56,397 nucleotides of DNA from Promethearchaeia archaeon (GCA_029856045.1 JAHQWG010000008.1:1-56397), one strand, 5' to 3'; counted from the first letter of the stretch, positions 44,861-55,022 are shown. Notes: generated by a model from the letters alone, not told the origin. A program made the numbers and translations.

Positions 44861-46033
44861 CTATAATAACACTTTTTTACGTTTGTAAAATATATATGCT
44901 GCAAGAAAGAATATAATACATTCACTAAATTGAATTAAATAATAAATATATTCAGATAAAGGAGATTGTCCTCGTAGGGCAATAGATACAATTAATAAAC
45001 TTGTATTAGCTAAAGGTAACAAACTTAAAATTAACTCATTTTGTACAAACAAAACTGCAATTATTTGAAAGAGAAAAACAAAAATGAATAGCTGCAGCGC
45101 TTCTAAGGGTTCTCTAGCTATTGAAGACATAAATAAACCATATATAATTCCTAATAAAGCGCATAAGAATAAAATCCAGAAAAAATCAAAAACCGATCCT
45201 CTAATTTGTAATCCAAGAAAATAAGATAATATTAAAAGAATTAGAATTAAAGATGTCATTAATGTTTGTAAAGAAATTAATTTTGATAGGATAATTTCAA
45301 ACTTATTAGCTGGTGTTAATGCTAATCTATCTTTAGGAATATCAGAAACAATTAATTGAGCACCCGTTAAAGATGCAATTGCAAATATAACCATTGGAAA
45401 AAATAATGAAACTCCTGAAAAAAGTTGTCTACCTGTTTCAGGAATATTTGCACGAGTAATTTCATAATCAAAAACTCCAGTAAAATTATTCTCTTCCTTA
45501 AAGTCTTCAATTATTACATCAATTATGGCTTGAGATGCTTGAAATCCTGACAATTCTAAAACATCTATTACTACAACTAGTATTGTTGGAAAATGAATTG
45601 ATAAATTATACTCAAACATCTCAGGAATTATTATATAAGCACTTATTATACCTTGACCTAACAAAATTTCCAATTTGGTTTGATTATTAGACTCTATTAT
45701 CTCCACCTCTTCAGCTTCTTCGTATTGCATGCATTTATTAACAAAAATTTTTGATAAATCAATATTTGGAAATCCTTCACTATTATCATTATCAATTAAC
45801 CCAATGGTTGGAATCTCAAGTCCTCCACCCATCATTGAAGCTAAGCCCCCACCTCCATCATCCCCTCCTGTGCCATTACCTCCAAATACCCCACCAAGAA
45901 ATAAAACTAAAAAAACTGGCAGAGCATAAATTATAAACATAGCAAAAATATCTTTCAATAATACTTTCAATTCTTTTATATAGAGCCCTCGAATTCTGAA
46001 AATACTCTTTTTTATTTCTTCCAGTTTCCCCAT
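44861..46033 (-). CDS. ABC-2 type permease
   Basis: 390 residues with the ABC-2 layout: one N-terminal helix (about 27-50), a large external domain (about 55-210) that begins with a glycine-rich stretch (GGNGTGGDDGGGG) and carries a YhgE/NatB-like fold, then five helices in the C-terminal half. It pairs with the second permease (25 bp upstream) and the ATPase 43 bp downstream. GTGA stands five bases before ATG 46033. Exported substrate unknown; Asgard and other archaeal members are usually annotated as drug or Na+ exporters. Confidence 0.85.
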   Translation of the reverse strand: MGKLEEIKKSIFRIRGLYIKELKVLLKDIFAMFIIYALPVFLVLFLGGVFGGNGTGGDDGGGGLASMMGGGLEIPTIGLIDNDNSEGFPNIDLSKIFVNKCMQYEEAEEVEIIESNNQTKLEILLGQGIISAYIIIPEMFEYNLSIHFPTILVVVIDVLELSGFQASQAIIDVIIEDFKEENNFTGVFDYEITRANIPETGRQLFSGVSLFFPMVIFAIASLTGAQLIVSDIPKDRLALTPANKFEIILSKLISLQTLMTSLILILLILSYFLGLQIRGSVFDFFWILFLCALLGIIYGLFMSSIAREPLEALQLFIFVFLFQIIAVLFVQNELILSLLPLANTSLLIVSIALRGQSPLSEYIYYLIQFSECIIFFLAAYIFYKRKKVLL

Positions 46034-46058
46034 TTATTTCACTTTTACTAAGATTTTT

Positions 46059-47192
46059 TCAAACAAACTCCTTTTTAATATATTGAAAATACACTATATT
46101 AATAACAAAAAAGAACAGCGTTATAATTGATAAATTTAACAGATTTGGCCAAATATCTAATAAAGTTTTACCTCTATATGCTAAATCCACAAACGCGGCA
46201 GTAGCTTGTTCTAATGGTAAAAAATTAACAATTGCTGGGATTCTCACAATTTGAGTTATTAACAACATCATTATAAAAAAGAATAGAAATAATTGTGAAG
46301 ATTGTAAGCGGCTAGAGCTAATAGAAGAAAAAAATACTCCAATAACTACACTATTCACAGCGAAAAGTAACAACATCAAAAACAATTCAATAAAAAGACA
46401 TCTATATTGAATTCCGAACACAAATTCCAAAAATAATAAAATCAATACTATTTGAAGTATAGCTAAAATTGAATAAGAGATAATCTTCCCAATAATTACT
46501 TCAAATCTAAATGTTGGAGTTGTTAATAATCTTTTAAGTGGTTTATCTCCTACAATACATTGCGTCGTAATTAAATTTATACATGCAAAAATCATTATTG
46601 AGACAAGAAATGGAGCTGCAATTTGTAATATATTTAATGATTCTACAGGTTTCATAACAGGGAAATAAAAAAGGTCAGACTCAAATTGTTGATTTATTAT
46701 TTGATAATGAACGGTCGCATCCATAATTGAAGCTTGAGCGGAAAAAGCACTAAAGAAATCAATAAAATCGATAAAAATTGGCAATTCTGTTGATTTATTG
46801 TTTTTTAAATTTTCAGAAAAATTTTCAATTAAAATAATATATGCTACAATTTCTTCGGTTGGTAATTTTTCCTTAGCTTGTTCCTCGAATTCTTCCGCAG
46901 TCATATTAAAATCTTCTTTTACTTTCACTGAAACTTCTGCAGTCGTATTATATTTAAATGTATCGATAAATTCTTGGGATTCATCAGAATCATCATAGTC
47001 GATAATATAAAGTTCTACCAGACCACCCATTAGAGAAAATTCTCCTATACCAATTAAAGTTATGACACAAATAGGAATTATAAATAAAATAACCATTGAG
47101 ACTTTATCTTTAACCAATGTATCTAATTCTTTCCTAATTAGAGAAAATATCCTTCGCCTACGCTCTTTTAAAGATCTAATATCGATACTCAT
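46059..47192 (-). CDS. ABC-2 type permease (second subunit)
   Basis: 377 residues of the same family as its neighbour: helix 1 at about 32-52, an external domain up to about 190 with acidic strands (YIIDYDDSDESQEF), then six helices (EVIIGKIISYSILAILQIVLILLFLEFVFG is the core ABC-2 segment). The two permeases probably form a heterodimer with one or both ATPases. First gene of the minus-strand operon ending in the pseudo-subtilase, and divergent (117 bp apart) from the second ATPase. Confidence 0.85.
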   Translation of the reverse strand: MSIDIRSLKERRRRIFSLIRKELDTLVKDKVSMVILFIIPICVITLIGIGEFSLMGGLVELYIIDYDDSDESQEFIDTFKYNTTAEVSVKVKEDFNMTAEEFEEQAKEKLPTEEIVAYIILIENFSENLKNNKSTELPIFIDFIDFFSAFSAQASIMDATVHYQIINQQFESDLFYFPVMKPVESLNILQIAAPFLVSIMIFACINLITTQCIVGDKPLKRLLTTPTFRFEVIIGKIISYSILAILQIVLILLFLEFVFGIQYRCLFIELFLMLLLFAVNSVVIGVFFSSISSSRLQSSQLFLFFFIMMLLITQIVRIPAIVNFLPLEQATAAFVDLAYRGKTLLDIWPNLLNLSIITLFFFVINIVYFQYIKKEFV

Positions 47193-47309
47193 AATCTATT
47201 TCTATTATTCTCCTATAAAATAAAATAAAACAATAAGAATATAAATAAATATTCTAAAAATTTTAAATATAATAAGTGTTCAGTATTTCTTAAAATATTT
47301 CAAGTAAAT

Positions 47310-48320
47310 ATGTCCAAGATTAAAGCTTCTGGCAAAATTGATAATAAAAAAGATGAATATTCAGACTTTAGCCTAATTTTAGATAAAGTATATGCAAGTT
47401 ATGAGAGTGGAAAAAATGTTCTTGAAGATATATCATTTAGGGCTAAAAAAGGAGATATTCTTGGAATTATCGGAGGAAGTGGTGCCGGAAAAAGTACTTT
47501 GCTTCGCGCAATGACAGGTCAATTAGATAGAAAAATCTTACATAAAGGAAATGTAATAACTGCTGGTATAAATGTTTTAAAAAAAAGAGAAGAATTAATA
47601 AATAAGATTGGATATGTTCCACAACTAGAATATCTTTCATTATATTTTGAATTTAATGCTATAGATAATTGCATCTTTTTTGGAAAGAATTATCAATTAG
47701 ATAAAAATACAATTAGAGAGAATGCAAAAGAAATTTTAGAAGTTTTGGGGTTTGATGAAGAATTAATGCATAAACCAGTTAAAAGGTTATCTGGTGGAGA
47801 GAAAAAGAGAGTTAGTATAGCTGTTGGATTAATTAATACTCCAGAAATCTTATTTTTGGACGAACCAACCACAGGTTTAGATCCTCATCTTCGACTTGCA
47901 GTTTTAAATTTCTTATTAAAAATAAATAGAAAATATAACACAACTATTATAATTGTATCTCATAATCTTGAAATCTCTGATTACTGTGATTTAATTGCGG
48001 TTTTAATTAAAGGAAAATTAAGAAGTTTTGGTAGTGCTGATGGTATGATCCAATCACTTCCATCAGAGGGAAAAGTTATTTTATGCAAATTCAAATATCT
48101 TGATTTAAATCAAATTGAAGCAATTAAAGGGTTAAAAAACGTAGAATTTATATTGCATGCTGGAAGAAACCAAATTAAATTATTTTTAAAAGACTTTTCA
48201 CAATTCAGAAAAACCTATAACCAATTAATTGAGTTAAATCTTCCATTGTCATCTTTTTCAATAAAGCGAGGTAGCTTTATTGACTACTTTAGAATAATTG
48301 GAGAGAAGGTAATACAATAA
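47310..48320 (+). CDS. ABC transporter ATP-binding protein (ABC-2 exporter type)
   Basis: 336 residues: Walker A GGSGAGKST (about 55-63), YVPQLEYLSLYFEF Q-loop, signature LSGGEKKRVSIA, Walker B ILFLDEPTTGLD, VSHNLE switch His, and a ~90-residue DrrA-like C-terminal domain. It lacks the 230-residue N-terminal domain of the other ATPase but is otherwise its paralogue. Divergently placed from the permease genes, so the transporter may use a heterodimer of ATPases. Its stop codon ends one base before the tRNA-Pro gene. Confidence 0.9.
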   Translation: MSKIKASGKIDNKKDEYSDFSLILDKVYASYESGKNVLEDISFRAKKGDILGIIGGSGAGKSTLLRAMTGQLDRKILHKGNVITAGINVLKKREELINKIGYVPQLEYLSLYFEFNAIDNCIFFGKNYQLDKNTIRENAKEILEVLGFDEELMHKPVKRLSGGEKKRVSIAVGLINTPEILFLDEPTTGLDPHLRLAVLNFLLKINRKYNTTIIIVSHNLEISDYCDLIAVLIKGKLRSFGSADGMIQSLPSEGKVILCKFKYLDLNQIEAIKGLKNVEFILHAGRNQIKLFLKDFSQFRKTYNQLIELNLPLSSFSIKRGSFIDYFRIIGEKVIQ

Positions 48321-48321
48321 T

Positions 48322-48431
48322 GGGAGGGTAGTCTAGCTTGGTATGATTCTCGGTTCAAAGTAAATAAGAATAATATGCTTAAACTTGCCAAAGGAACCGA
48401 GCGATCGTGAGTTCAAATCTCACCCTTCCCA
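48322..48431 (+). tRNA. tRNA-Pro (CGG) with a 36-nt intron
   Basis: GGGAGGG pairs with CCTTCCC (one G-U), discriminator A at 48431. The D-arm GTCTAGCTTGGTATGAT is of tRNA-Pro type, the T-arm is GTGAG-TTCAAAT-CTCAC, and the variable loop is short (class I, so not Leu or Ser). The anticodon stem CTCGG/CCGAG is split by extra DNA. A seven-base loop with U33 is restored by joining ...GGTTC (to 48356) with GGAACC... (from 48393), giving TTCGGAA and anticodon CGG. The intron (about 48357-48392) folds into a small TAAG/CTTA hairpin. The exact splice site, between positions 34 and 35 here, is inferred; archaeal introns are more often at 37/38. Confidence 0.8.
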
Positions 48432-48495
48432 TTTATAAAGATATTTAGAAAAAAATAGAAGTTAATTCCAATAATTCATGAATTTAATATAATAA

Positions 48496-48780
48496 TCAAT
48501 CTTTAATTGTTTCTAGTAGGCTTATTAAGCGATAAATTATTGTGCGAGCATGGAATGGGCAATTTGGGTCAGTGCTTAAATCACCGATTAACGATAGTGC
48601 ATTACTAGCTAATACTGCTGGGGAATCATCGCCAGCTTTTAAATGTTCAAGAGATTTTTGAGCTTTTCTCTTTATATTACGTGGTACTGTGCGATCTTGA
48701 AGAAGCATGTCGATTAAAGTTGCAACGTCTGTAAAAGTTTCTCTTATCTCTTTTTTAAATTTACTCCATACATCGCTCAT
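48496..48780 (-). CDS. UPF0147 family protein
   Basis: 94 residues, all helical. LLQDRTVPRNIKRKAQKSLEHL followed by SPAVLASNALSLIGDLSTDPNCPFHARTIIYRLISLLETI matches archaeal UPF0147 (usual motif VPRNIR ... DPNMPxHARTxIW). Function unknown; conserved across archaea. The frame is open from 48819, but ATG 48780 with GGTGA seven bases upstream gives the family's normal length. Confidence 0.88.
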   Translation of the reverse strand: MSDVWSKFKKEIRETFTDVATLIDMLLQDRTVPRNIKRKAQKSLEHLKAGDDSPAVLASNALSLIGDLSTDPNCPFHARTIIYRLISLLETIKD

Positions 48781-48921
48781 ATATAATTCACCTATGTTGA
48801 TATCAAAAAGAGTATCCATCTACGACAATATATAAAATAAATTTTGAAATTTAACTTTTTTGATTTACTTATCTACTTACTACAATTTAAAGAATATAAA
48901 CTATTAAAAAAAATTGATAAC

Positions 48922-51831
48922 TTAAATAATTTGATTTATTTTTTTCAATATTTTGGGGATTTCTTTAGAATAATCAACTATTTTTTCTTTATAATTATCT
49001 CTCAGTTCAGTAAAATCATCATAATTTCTATTTTTAATTTTATTCACGAAATTAACTCCTAATTCAGATAATTCCCCAAATAAATGATTTATCTGTCTAT
49101 TCTTCTCAATTATGGTTGAATCAATCTTCTTCCTTTTCTTTCGTATATGATTTCTTAACTTTCCTCGTGGAATCCGCAAATCTTCAATCATTTTATCGCA
49201 ATGGAGAAGTAAATTATATGCAAGAACTTTCTCCCCTTCTTTTAATGAATCTTCAATTACTTCAGTTCTCCAAGTTAAAATTCTACCTCTAGCGTAAGTA
49301 TCAGGGTTCAAAGATATACTATCTATTTTTTGTTTAATTAAAAATTTTAAAAACTCTGGATAATCACTAGGAGCCTGGCCGCAAATCCCCACGTATTTTC
49401 TGCGTTCGTGAGCAACTTTTATTAAATGTTCAATAGCTCGCTTAATTGCTTCACTATTGGCAATATAATTATATTTTTCCGCAAGAGGGAATAGTTTTTG
49501 ATTATCTCTACCACAACCAAAGACTAACTGTGTTAAATCATTTGAACCAATTGAAAATCCATCAAAATAATTACAAAAAATATCAGCTAGAAATATATTT
49601 GATGGAATTTCTGCCATTACATAAACTTTTAATCCATCTTGACCTCTTACAAGTCCTTCCACTTGCATCAATTTAATAATTGCTTCTGCTTCATCCGGGG
49701 TTCTACAAAATGGCACCATAGGAATAATATTCGTCAAACCCCATGATCGAGCTCTTTTCATAGCACGTAATTCTAAACGAAATGCTTCCTCAAAATCTTC
49801 AGAAACATATCTTGAACCACCTCGAAATCCGAGCATTGGATTATTTTCATCATGTTCATATAACCAGCCGCCAATAAGATTTTTATATTCATTTGTTTTG
49901 AAATCAGAAAGCCTTACAACAGCTTCAGCAATAGAACCATCGGGCAATGTTTTCCAAACTCCAGCAGCTATTATTGCAATACCCTCAGCTAACTTTTGAA
50001 CATAATATTCCTCTTTATTATCATATCCAGTTGTAAGATCTGCAATTTTTTCTAAAGTATTTCTTAAATTCTCAATTTCTAGTAAAAATGGATCTTTTTT
50101 TATTAAATCGCTTTTTTTTAATGATTCAATTTGTTCTTTTTTTTCCAATAATTCATGCATGTGAATGATTAAATCATCAAAATGTAGTAATGCATTAGGA
50201 TGAATTTGAATCAAATCGTTGATAATAAATTCTAATCTTGCAAGACCTGTCCCATCGGGATATTTTCCGGATGATAAGGCTCCTTTTGGAATCCCAAGAT
50301 TTACTAAAATTTTAGTTTTGGTTCTCGGCAAGTTATTAAACTCAATTGTGTCATAATCAAACTCAACTTCTCCGCCCCAGATTCTTGCTTCTCCTTCGGA
50401 ACAATCAAGAGTAATAGATATATTCCCTTTTTTTGCATATTCCTTAAGAATTTGGACTATATTATCAGCACCTACAATTGACGCTAATTCTAATTCACGT
50501 GAAACAATCGCAGCGTGGCATGTTGGACCTCCTCTTTCAGTTATTACACCATTTAGGTTTTGCATGTAAGAAGTCCAATCAGGATTGGTTTCTAAGGTAA
50601 CTAATATATCTCCTTCCTCCAGAAGATGAGCATAATTAATATCTTCAATTACTTTTAGTCTACCAATTGCGATTTTACGACCAATAGCAGTACCAGTCGA
50701 ACTTATCAATTTGCCTTTTTCTTTTAAATCTTGAGGATTATCAATTAAATAATAGATTTCTTCTTTATCCCCCTTAATCGAATGAACCGTTTCTGGACGC
50801 GCTTGGACAATATAAATCTTATCATTATTTCCTATAGCCCATTCTATATCCATACGTTTTCCATAATGTTTTCGAATTTTCATACCATATTTGGCAAGTT
50901 CAATTGCTTGTTCTCCAGTCAAACAGAATTTATTTTGTAATTCAACAGGAACAGGAATTGTTTTTGTTCCACCAATTTCTGTATCGAATATTAATTGATT
51001 CTTTTTAGTAACAAGATCACTGGCAATTATTGTAAGGCCCTTAGGATTATGTTTGAAAATAATATTTTCATCTCCTTCTTCCGCTCCTTGAACAATCAAT
51101 TCTCCTAATCCCCATACTCCCCTTATAACAATAACATTTTCATTTCCTGAATCCGGATCTTCTGTAAACATTACTCCTGATGACTTTACTCCTCCTAAGC
51201 CACCCGCCATTTCTTGAACTCCAACACTTAATTTGACATCAAAATGATCATACCCGGATCGCTCTCTGTAAGCGGTGGCACGTGTTGTAAATATTGAAGC
51301 CATATCTTTTAAAATATATCTTAAAATATTTTCTTCGCCACTAATGTTTAAGTGAGTATCTTGTTGTCCTGCAAAACTAGATTCTGGTAAATCTTCAGCA
51401 GTTGCACTGGAACGGATTGCAAATGATGTTACTTCTCCAATTTTTTCTAGTAATTTATGATAAGCATCTAAAATTTCATCTTGCATACTATCTGGTATTT
51501 GGGATTGTTCAATTGCAGTCCTAATGCTAGCACAGATCTGATCTACTCTCTGTATTGCCGAAATATCCTCGCTTTGTAGTTCTTTTTTTATTGAACCAAT
51601 TTGTCTTCGAATATATTCTTTCAGTGTAATCTCTTCATTTTTTATCGTATAATAATTATTTTCCAAAATGTAATCAAATGCATTGGCACTTACTGCAAAT
51701 CCTAATGGAACAGGTATATTAAAACTTAATAATTCACCTAAACTTGCGTTCTTACCTCCTACGAGGTCAATATCAGAGGTCCTTACTTCCTCAAAAAACT
51801 TAATAAATTGATAATTGCCTAAAGACGACAT
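48922..51831 (-). CDS. ppsA: phosphoenolpyruvate synthase (pyruvate, water dikinase)
   Basis: 969 residues. ATP-grasp nucleotide domain (LVGGKNASLGEL; RSSATAEDLPESSFAGQQ), phospho-histidine domain with catalytic His439 in GGPTCHAAIVSRE, and the PEP/pyruvate TIM barrel with GFSIGSNDLTQ and catalytic Cys817 in CGQAPSDYPEF. It makes PEP from pyruvate and ATP, AMP and Pi being released, for gluconeogenesis; in some archaea it may run in reverse. The canonical protein ends near residue 860; about 110 extra, highly charged, coiled-coil-like residues follow (RKKRKKIDSTIIEKN ... KEIPKILKKINQII). Cytosolic. Confidence 0.93.
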   Translation of the reverse strand: MSSLGNYQFIKFFEEVRTSDIDLVGGKNASLGELLSFNIPVPLGFAVSANAFDYILENNYYTIKNEEITLKEYIRRQIGSIKKELQSEDISAIQRVDQICASIRTAIEQSQIPDSMQDEILDAYHKLLEKIGEVTSFAIRSSATAEDLPESSFAGQQDTHLNISGEENILRYILKDMASIFTTRATAYRERSGYDHFDVKLSVGVQEMAGGLGGVKSSGVMFTEDPDSGNENVIVIRGVWGLGELIVQGAEEGDENIIFKHNPKGLTIIASDLVTKKNQLIFDTEIGGTKTIPVPVELQNKFCLTGEQAIELAKYGMKIRKHYGKRMDIEWAIGNNDKIYIVQARPETVHSIKGDKEEIYYLIDNPQDLKEKGKLISSTGTAIGRKIAIGRLKVIEDINYAHLLEEGDILVTLETNPDWTSYMQNLNGVITERGGPTCHAAIVSRELELASIVGADNIVQILKEYAKKGNISITLDCSEGEARIWGGEVEFDYDTIEFNNLPRTKTKILVNLGIPKGALSSGKYPDGTGLARLEFIINDLIQIHPNALLHFDDLIIHMHELLEKKEQIESLKKSDLIKKDPFLLEIENLRNTLEKIADLTTGYDNKEEYYVQKLAEGIAIIAAGVWKTLPDGSIAEAVVRLSDFKTNEYKNLIGGWLYEHDENNPMLGFRGGSRYVSEDFEEAFRLELRAMKRARSWGLTNIIPMVPFCRTPDEAEAIIKLMQVEGLVRGQDGLKVYVMAEIPSNIFLADIFCNYFDGFSIGSNDLTQLVFGCGRDNQKLFPLAEKYNYIANSEAIKRAIEHLIKVAHERRKYVGICGQAPSDYPEFLKFLIKQKIDSISLNPDTYARGRILTWRTEVIEDSLKEGEKVLAYNLLLHCDKMIEDLRIPRGKLRNHIRKKRKKIDSTIIEKNRQINHLFGELSELGVNFVNKIKNRNYDDFTELRDNYKEKIVDYSKEIPKILKKINQII

Positions 51832-52007
51832 GAGTATATCAAAATTTAATTATTGATTTGATAAAATTAATTTATTAGTATTTTAAAAAACAATCTGATT
51901 AAAAGTTTGTTTTGATTTTTATATTTAATTAGTATAGCTAAAATATAAATCATTTTTTGCTAAAATTTTTAATATCGAAAAAAATGAAAATTAAATATAA
52001 ATAAGAA

Positions 52008-52946
52008 ATGATATCATTAACAGAAAATTCTAAAGAAAAAATGAAATATAATGATTTATCTCTTTATATTATTATTGTAATTGGTCTTTCCTTTAGTGTA
52101 TTTGGAATCTTTTATGTTTTAGGACTTATTTTCCAATTTTTATCCAGTGAAATTATTAACATTTTCATTTTGGCATATATGTTCCTGCCAACCTTAACAG
52201 CAATAATTATCCAAAAATTTATCCGAAAAGAAAAAATTTTGAATATTAAGGGGTTAAAATTTGGTAAATTCACTTATTATTTAATTGCAATTGTTTTAAG
52301 CTTTATAATTGTTTTTTTAGCATTTTTTATTGCTCTCTCCTTTCCTGGAGTAGAGTATGATAAAAACTTGGAGATCTTGCAACAATATGCAGATTTACCA
52401 GAATCCTTATTATCACTACCAGATCCCGCCATGATTTATATATTAACATCAATTCCAAATGCAATTATTTTTGGTGCTACATATAATGCATTTTTTGCAT
52501 TTGGTGAAGAGCTGGGTTGGAGAGGATTTATGTTAGATTCATTGGGTAAAAAAAAATTTGGATTTTGGAGGGCTTCAATTTTAATTGGAATTGTGTGGGG
52601 GTTCTGGCATGCACCAATTATATTATTTTTTGGGCTGAATTATCCTGAACACCGAATTGAAGGTGTTTTTATGATGGTCGGTTTTACAGTATTACTTTCA
52701 CCAATCCTAACATATTTAACATTAAAAGGCGAATCAGTTTTCATTGCCTCAGTTTTCCACGGAACAATTAATGCAATTGCAGGGATTTCTATAGTCCTAA
52801 AAGGTGGAAATGATTTAATAAATTCTGTGGCTGGATTATCTGGATTCATTGCTTGTATCATAATTATAATAATAATGGTAACTATTGATAGGTTTCTTGT
52901 AAAGAATCCATTAATAAACCAAAAAGAGAAATTTAAAGCAAATTAA
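52008..52946 (+). CDS. CPBP-family intramembrane metalloprotease (CAAX protease-like)
   Basis: 312 residues with about eight helices. The Abi/CPBP motifs are complete: Glu167-Glu168-xxx-Arg172 (FGEELGWRGF), WGFWHAPI with His201, and SVFHGTIN with His251, the residues of the glutamate/histidine active site shared with Rce1. Members cleave membrane-associated peptides or prenylated proteins. Substrate unknown; the GTPases in the window lack CAAX ends, so no direct link can be drawn. Confidence 0.88.
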   Translation: MISLTENSKEKMKYNDLSLYIIIVIGLSFSVFGIFYVLGLIFQFLSSEIINIFILAYMFLPTLTAIIIQKFIRKEKILNIKGLKFGKFTYYLIAIVLSFIIVFLAFFIALSFPGVEYDKNLEILQQYADLPESLLSLPDPAMIYILTSIPNAIIFGATYNAFFAFGEELGWRGFMLDSLGKKKFGFWRASILIGIVWGFWHAPIILFFGLNYPEHRIEGVFMMVGFTVLLSPILTYLTLKGESVFIASVFHGTINAIAGISIVLKGGNDLINSVAGLSGFIACIIIIIIMVTIDRFLVKNPLINQKEKFKAN

Positions 52947-53013
52947 TTATTCTTTTCAGAAATTATAATGTAAAAAAAATTGAAATAAGATAAGAAAAAG
53001 TTAAATTAGATTC

Positions 53014-54651
53014 TTATTTTTGCTTTTCTATATCTCTTAATTCTCGATGAAGAACCTTTCCTACTATTGTTTTGGGTAATTCTTCAATGAATTCTACGTA
53101 TCGTGGATATTTATCAAAACCCATATTTTCTTTAGCCCAATCAATTATATCTTGGTTAGAAACTTTATCTTTAAATTCCTCTTTTAAAACAACATAAGCT
53201 TTTATGTTTTCATTACCATCATCATCAACAATACCAATTACACCACATTCTTCAATTACTTCGTAATTATATAATAAATCTTCGATTTCTGCGGGATAAA
53301 CGGAATGCCCTTTATATTTTATTAAGTTTTTAAGTCTATCTTTTATTATCAAATATCCATCTTCATCCATTAAAGCTAAATCACCTGTCCATAACCAACC
53401 CTCTTTTATCGTGTCATTTGTTTCTTTTTCTCTCTTATAGTAGCCTTTCATCATTTGTGGACCTCTAACAACCAATTCTCCTACTTCATTAATTCCAAGA
53501 AGATTTCCTTCAGGATCACAAATCTTTACATCAGTGTTAGGTACTGGCATTCCTATTGTATAATTTTTAAATATTCCTTCAAATGGGTTTGCAGTAACAA
53601 GTGGAGACATTTCAGTTAATCCATAGGCATTACGAAGTTTTGAACCCGTTAATTCTTCAAATCTTTTTCCTATCTCATCTGGGAGCGGCCCTGCAGAACT
53701 AACACAATATTTTATATAAGATAAATCATGTTTTTCTATTCCTTCATAATTATTTAAATTATTATATAAAGCAGCCACACCAGGAAAGAAAGTTACTCTC
53801 GCTGCCTCAATAACCTCTAAAACTTCGTGAGCTTCTCTAGGATTAAATACACATGCAAGTTTCCAACCACAATGAATGGCAATATTCATCATATATCCCA
53901 TATAGATGTGATAAAATGGTAATGCTGCAAGAAGTACTTCTTTACCAAGTTCTTTCTCAGGAAACCATGCTTCTCCTTGGAAAACATTTGCAACAATGCT
54001 TCCATGAGTTAATATTGCACCTTTTGGATAACCCGTAGTTCCTCCTGTATATTGTAACATGGCAACATCATCTTGAGTTATTTTAATATCCGGAGGATTT
54101 GGCTTAGTCTCACGAATTATGTCTTCAAATGTAGGTTCACCACCACTAGCGGGATATTCAGGTTTTGCCATTGGGTCTGATGATAAATAAGGCCCTAGAT
54201 TACTATAAAATGTGTGTTTAACCCCTGTTTGATCAATAATTGGATCAACCATCGAGTTAAAACCCTCCCAGCCAATATAGACTTTGGTTTCACTATCATT
54301 TAATTGCCTTTTAATTTCCAAACTTTTAAATAATGGAGATATGGTCGTAACTACTGCTCCTATTTTTAAAATACCATAATAATACGCAACAAATGCTGGA
54401 TTATTAGTAAAATGTATTGCTACGCAATCACCTTTTTTAATACCAAGCTCAGTTAATTTTGTGGCTACACGATATACTATATCCTGTAATTGAATATATG
54501 TAAGCTCAAAACCCATAAAGTAAGTTATAACATTATTAGTATAAGTTTTAACTGAATCTTCAAAAAAGTCTACAAGTGTTTTAGTTGGAATAATGACTTC
54601 TTTAGGAACACTTTTAGGCCAATGTTTGTAATATATTTTTTGATCTGACAT
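53014..54651 (-). CDS. AMP-forming acyl-CoA synthetase (long-chain fatty-acid-CoA ligase-like)
   Basis: 545 residues of the ANL adenylating family: P-loop YTGGTTGYPKGAIL, A5 motif NAYGLTEMSP, A7/A8 hinge WTGDLALMDEDGYLIIKDRLKNLIKYKGHSVYPAEIE, and the C-terminal catalytic Lys in KTIVGKVLHREL. It activates a carboxylic acid to acyl-AMP and then to acyl-CoA. The chain length accepted cannot be read from sequence; the N-terminal part resembles fatty-acid ligases. Monocistronic and convergent with the CPBP gene. It could supply acyl-CoA to metabolism of the radical-enzyme products, but this is only conjecture. Confidence 0.9.
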   Translation of the reverse strand: MSDQKIYYKHWPKSVPKEVIIPTKTLVDFFEDSVKTYTNNVITYFMGFELTYIQLQDIVYRVATKLTELGIKKGDCVAIHFTNNPAFVAYYYGILKIGAVVTTISPLFKSLEIKRQLNDSETKVYIGWEGFNSMVDPIIDQTGVKHTFYSNLGPYLSSDPMAKPEYPASGGEPTFEDIIRETKPNPPDIKITQDDVAMLQYTGGTTGYPKGAILTHGSIVANVFQGEAWFPEKELGKEVLLAALPFYHIYMGYMMNIAIHCGWKLACVFNPREAHEVLEVIEAARVTFFPGVAALYNNLNNYEGIEKHDLSYIKYCVSSAGPLPDEIGKRFEELTGSKLRNAYGLTEMSPLVTANPFEGIFKNYTIGMPVPNTDVKICDPEGNLLGINEVGELVVRGPQMMKGYYKREKETNDTIKEGWLWTGDLALMDEDGYLIIKDRLKNLIKYKGHSVYPAEIEDLLYNYEVIEECGVIGIVDDDGNENIKAYVVLKEEFKDKVSNQDIIDWAKENMGFDKYPRYVEFIEELPKTIVGKVLHRELRDIEKQK

Positions 54652-54768
54652 AAATTTAGTTTAAATATTATTATATTTAACTTTAATTTTTCCCATAAAA
54701 GTATAAGCATTAAGAACGGGGACTGCTTTTATTTATAAAATTCTCAAAGAGCTTAATTCTAAGTATTA

Positions 54769-55005
54769 TTACATTTTAATGGACAATAATCTTTTAAAAG
54801 TCGAGTTTAATCCAATTTCTTCAACTTTTTTGCTTAAAAATTTCATATTAATTTTATTTTTATTAAGATGAAAAATTGTTAAAAAATCAAATATATCTTG
54901 ATATTCAAGAAGTCCTGAATCTGGAATATCATCAATTTTTCCCATATACATAATTTTTCCTAATAATACGTATTCAAGAGGTGCAATACATAAATCATGG
55001 CCCAA
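54769..55005 (-). pseudogene. C-terminal fragment of a nucleotidyltransferase-like (DUF6036-type) gene
   Basis: 78 codons, CIAPLEYVLLGKIMYMG ... YQDIFDFLTIFHLNKNKINMKFL, resemble the end of DUF6036/AbiEii-like nucleotidyltransferases (LEYxxLxKL ... DxxDIxxLL). The upstream part with the GS-DxD catalytic motif is missing: in-frame stops occur directly before the first possible TTG (55005). Probably a decayed gene. The assignment is tentative because only the weakly conserved end remains. Confidence 0.35.
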
Positions 55006-55022
55006 TAATTTTTATTGAATAG

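Noticed and set aside
48322-48431. tRNA-Leu with anticodon CAA and intron at 37/38
   Set aside because: The variable arm is short (class I), and the D-arm is of tRNA-Pro type; Leu tRNAs are class II.
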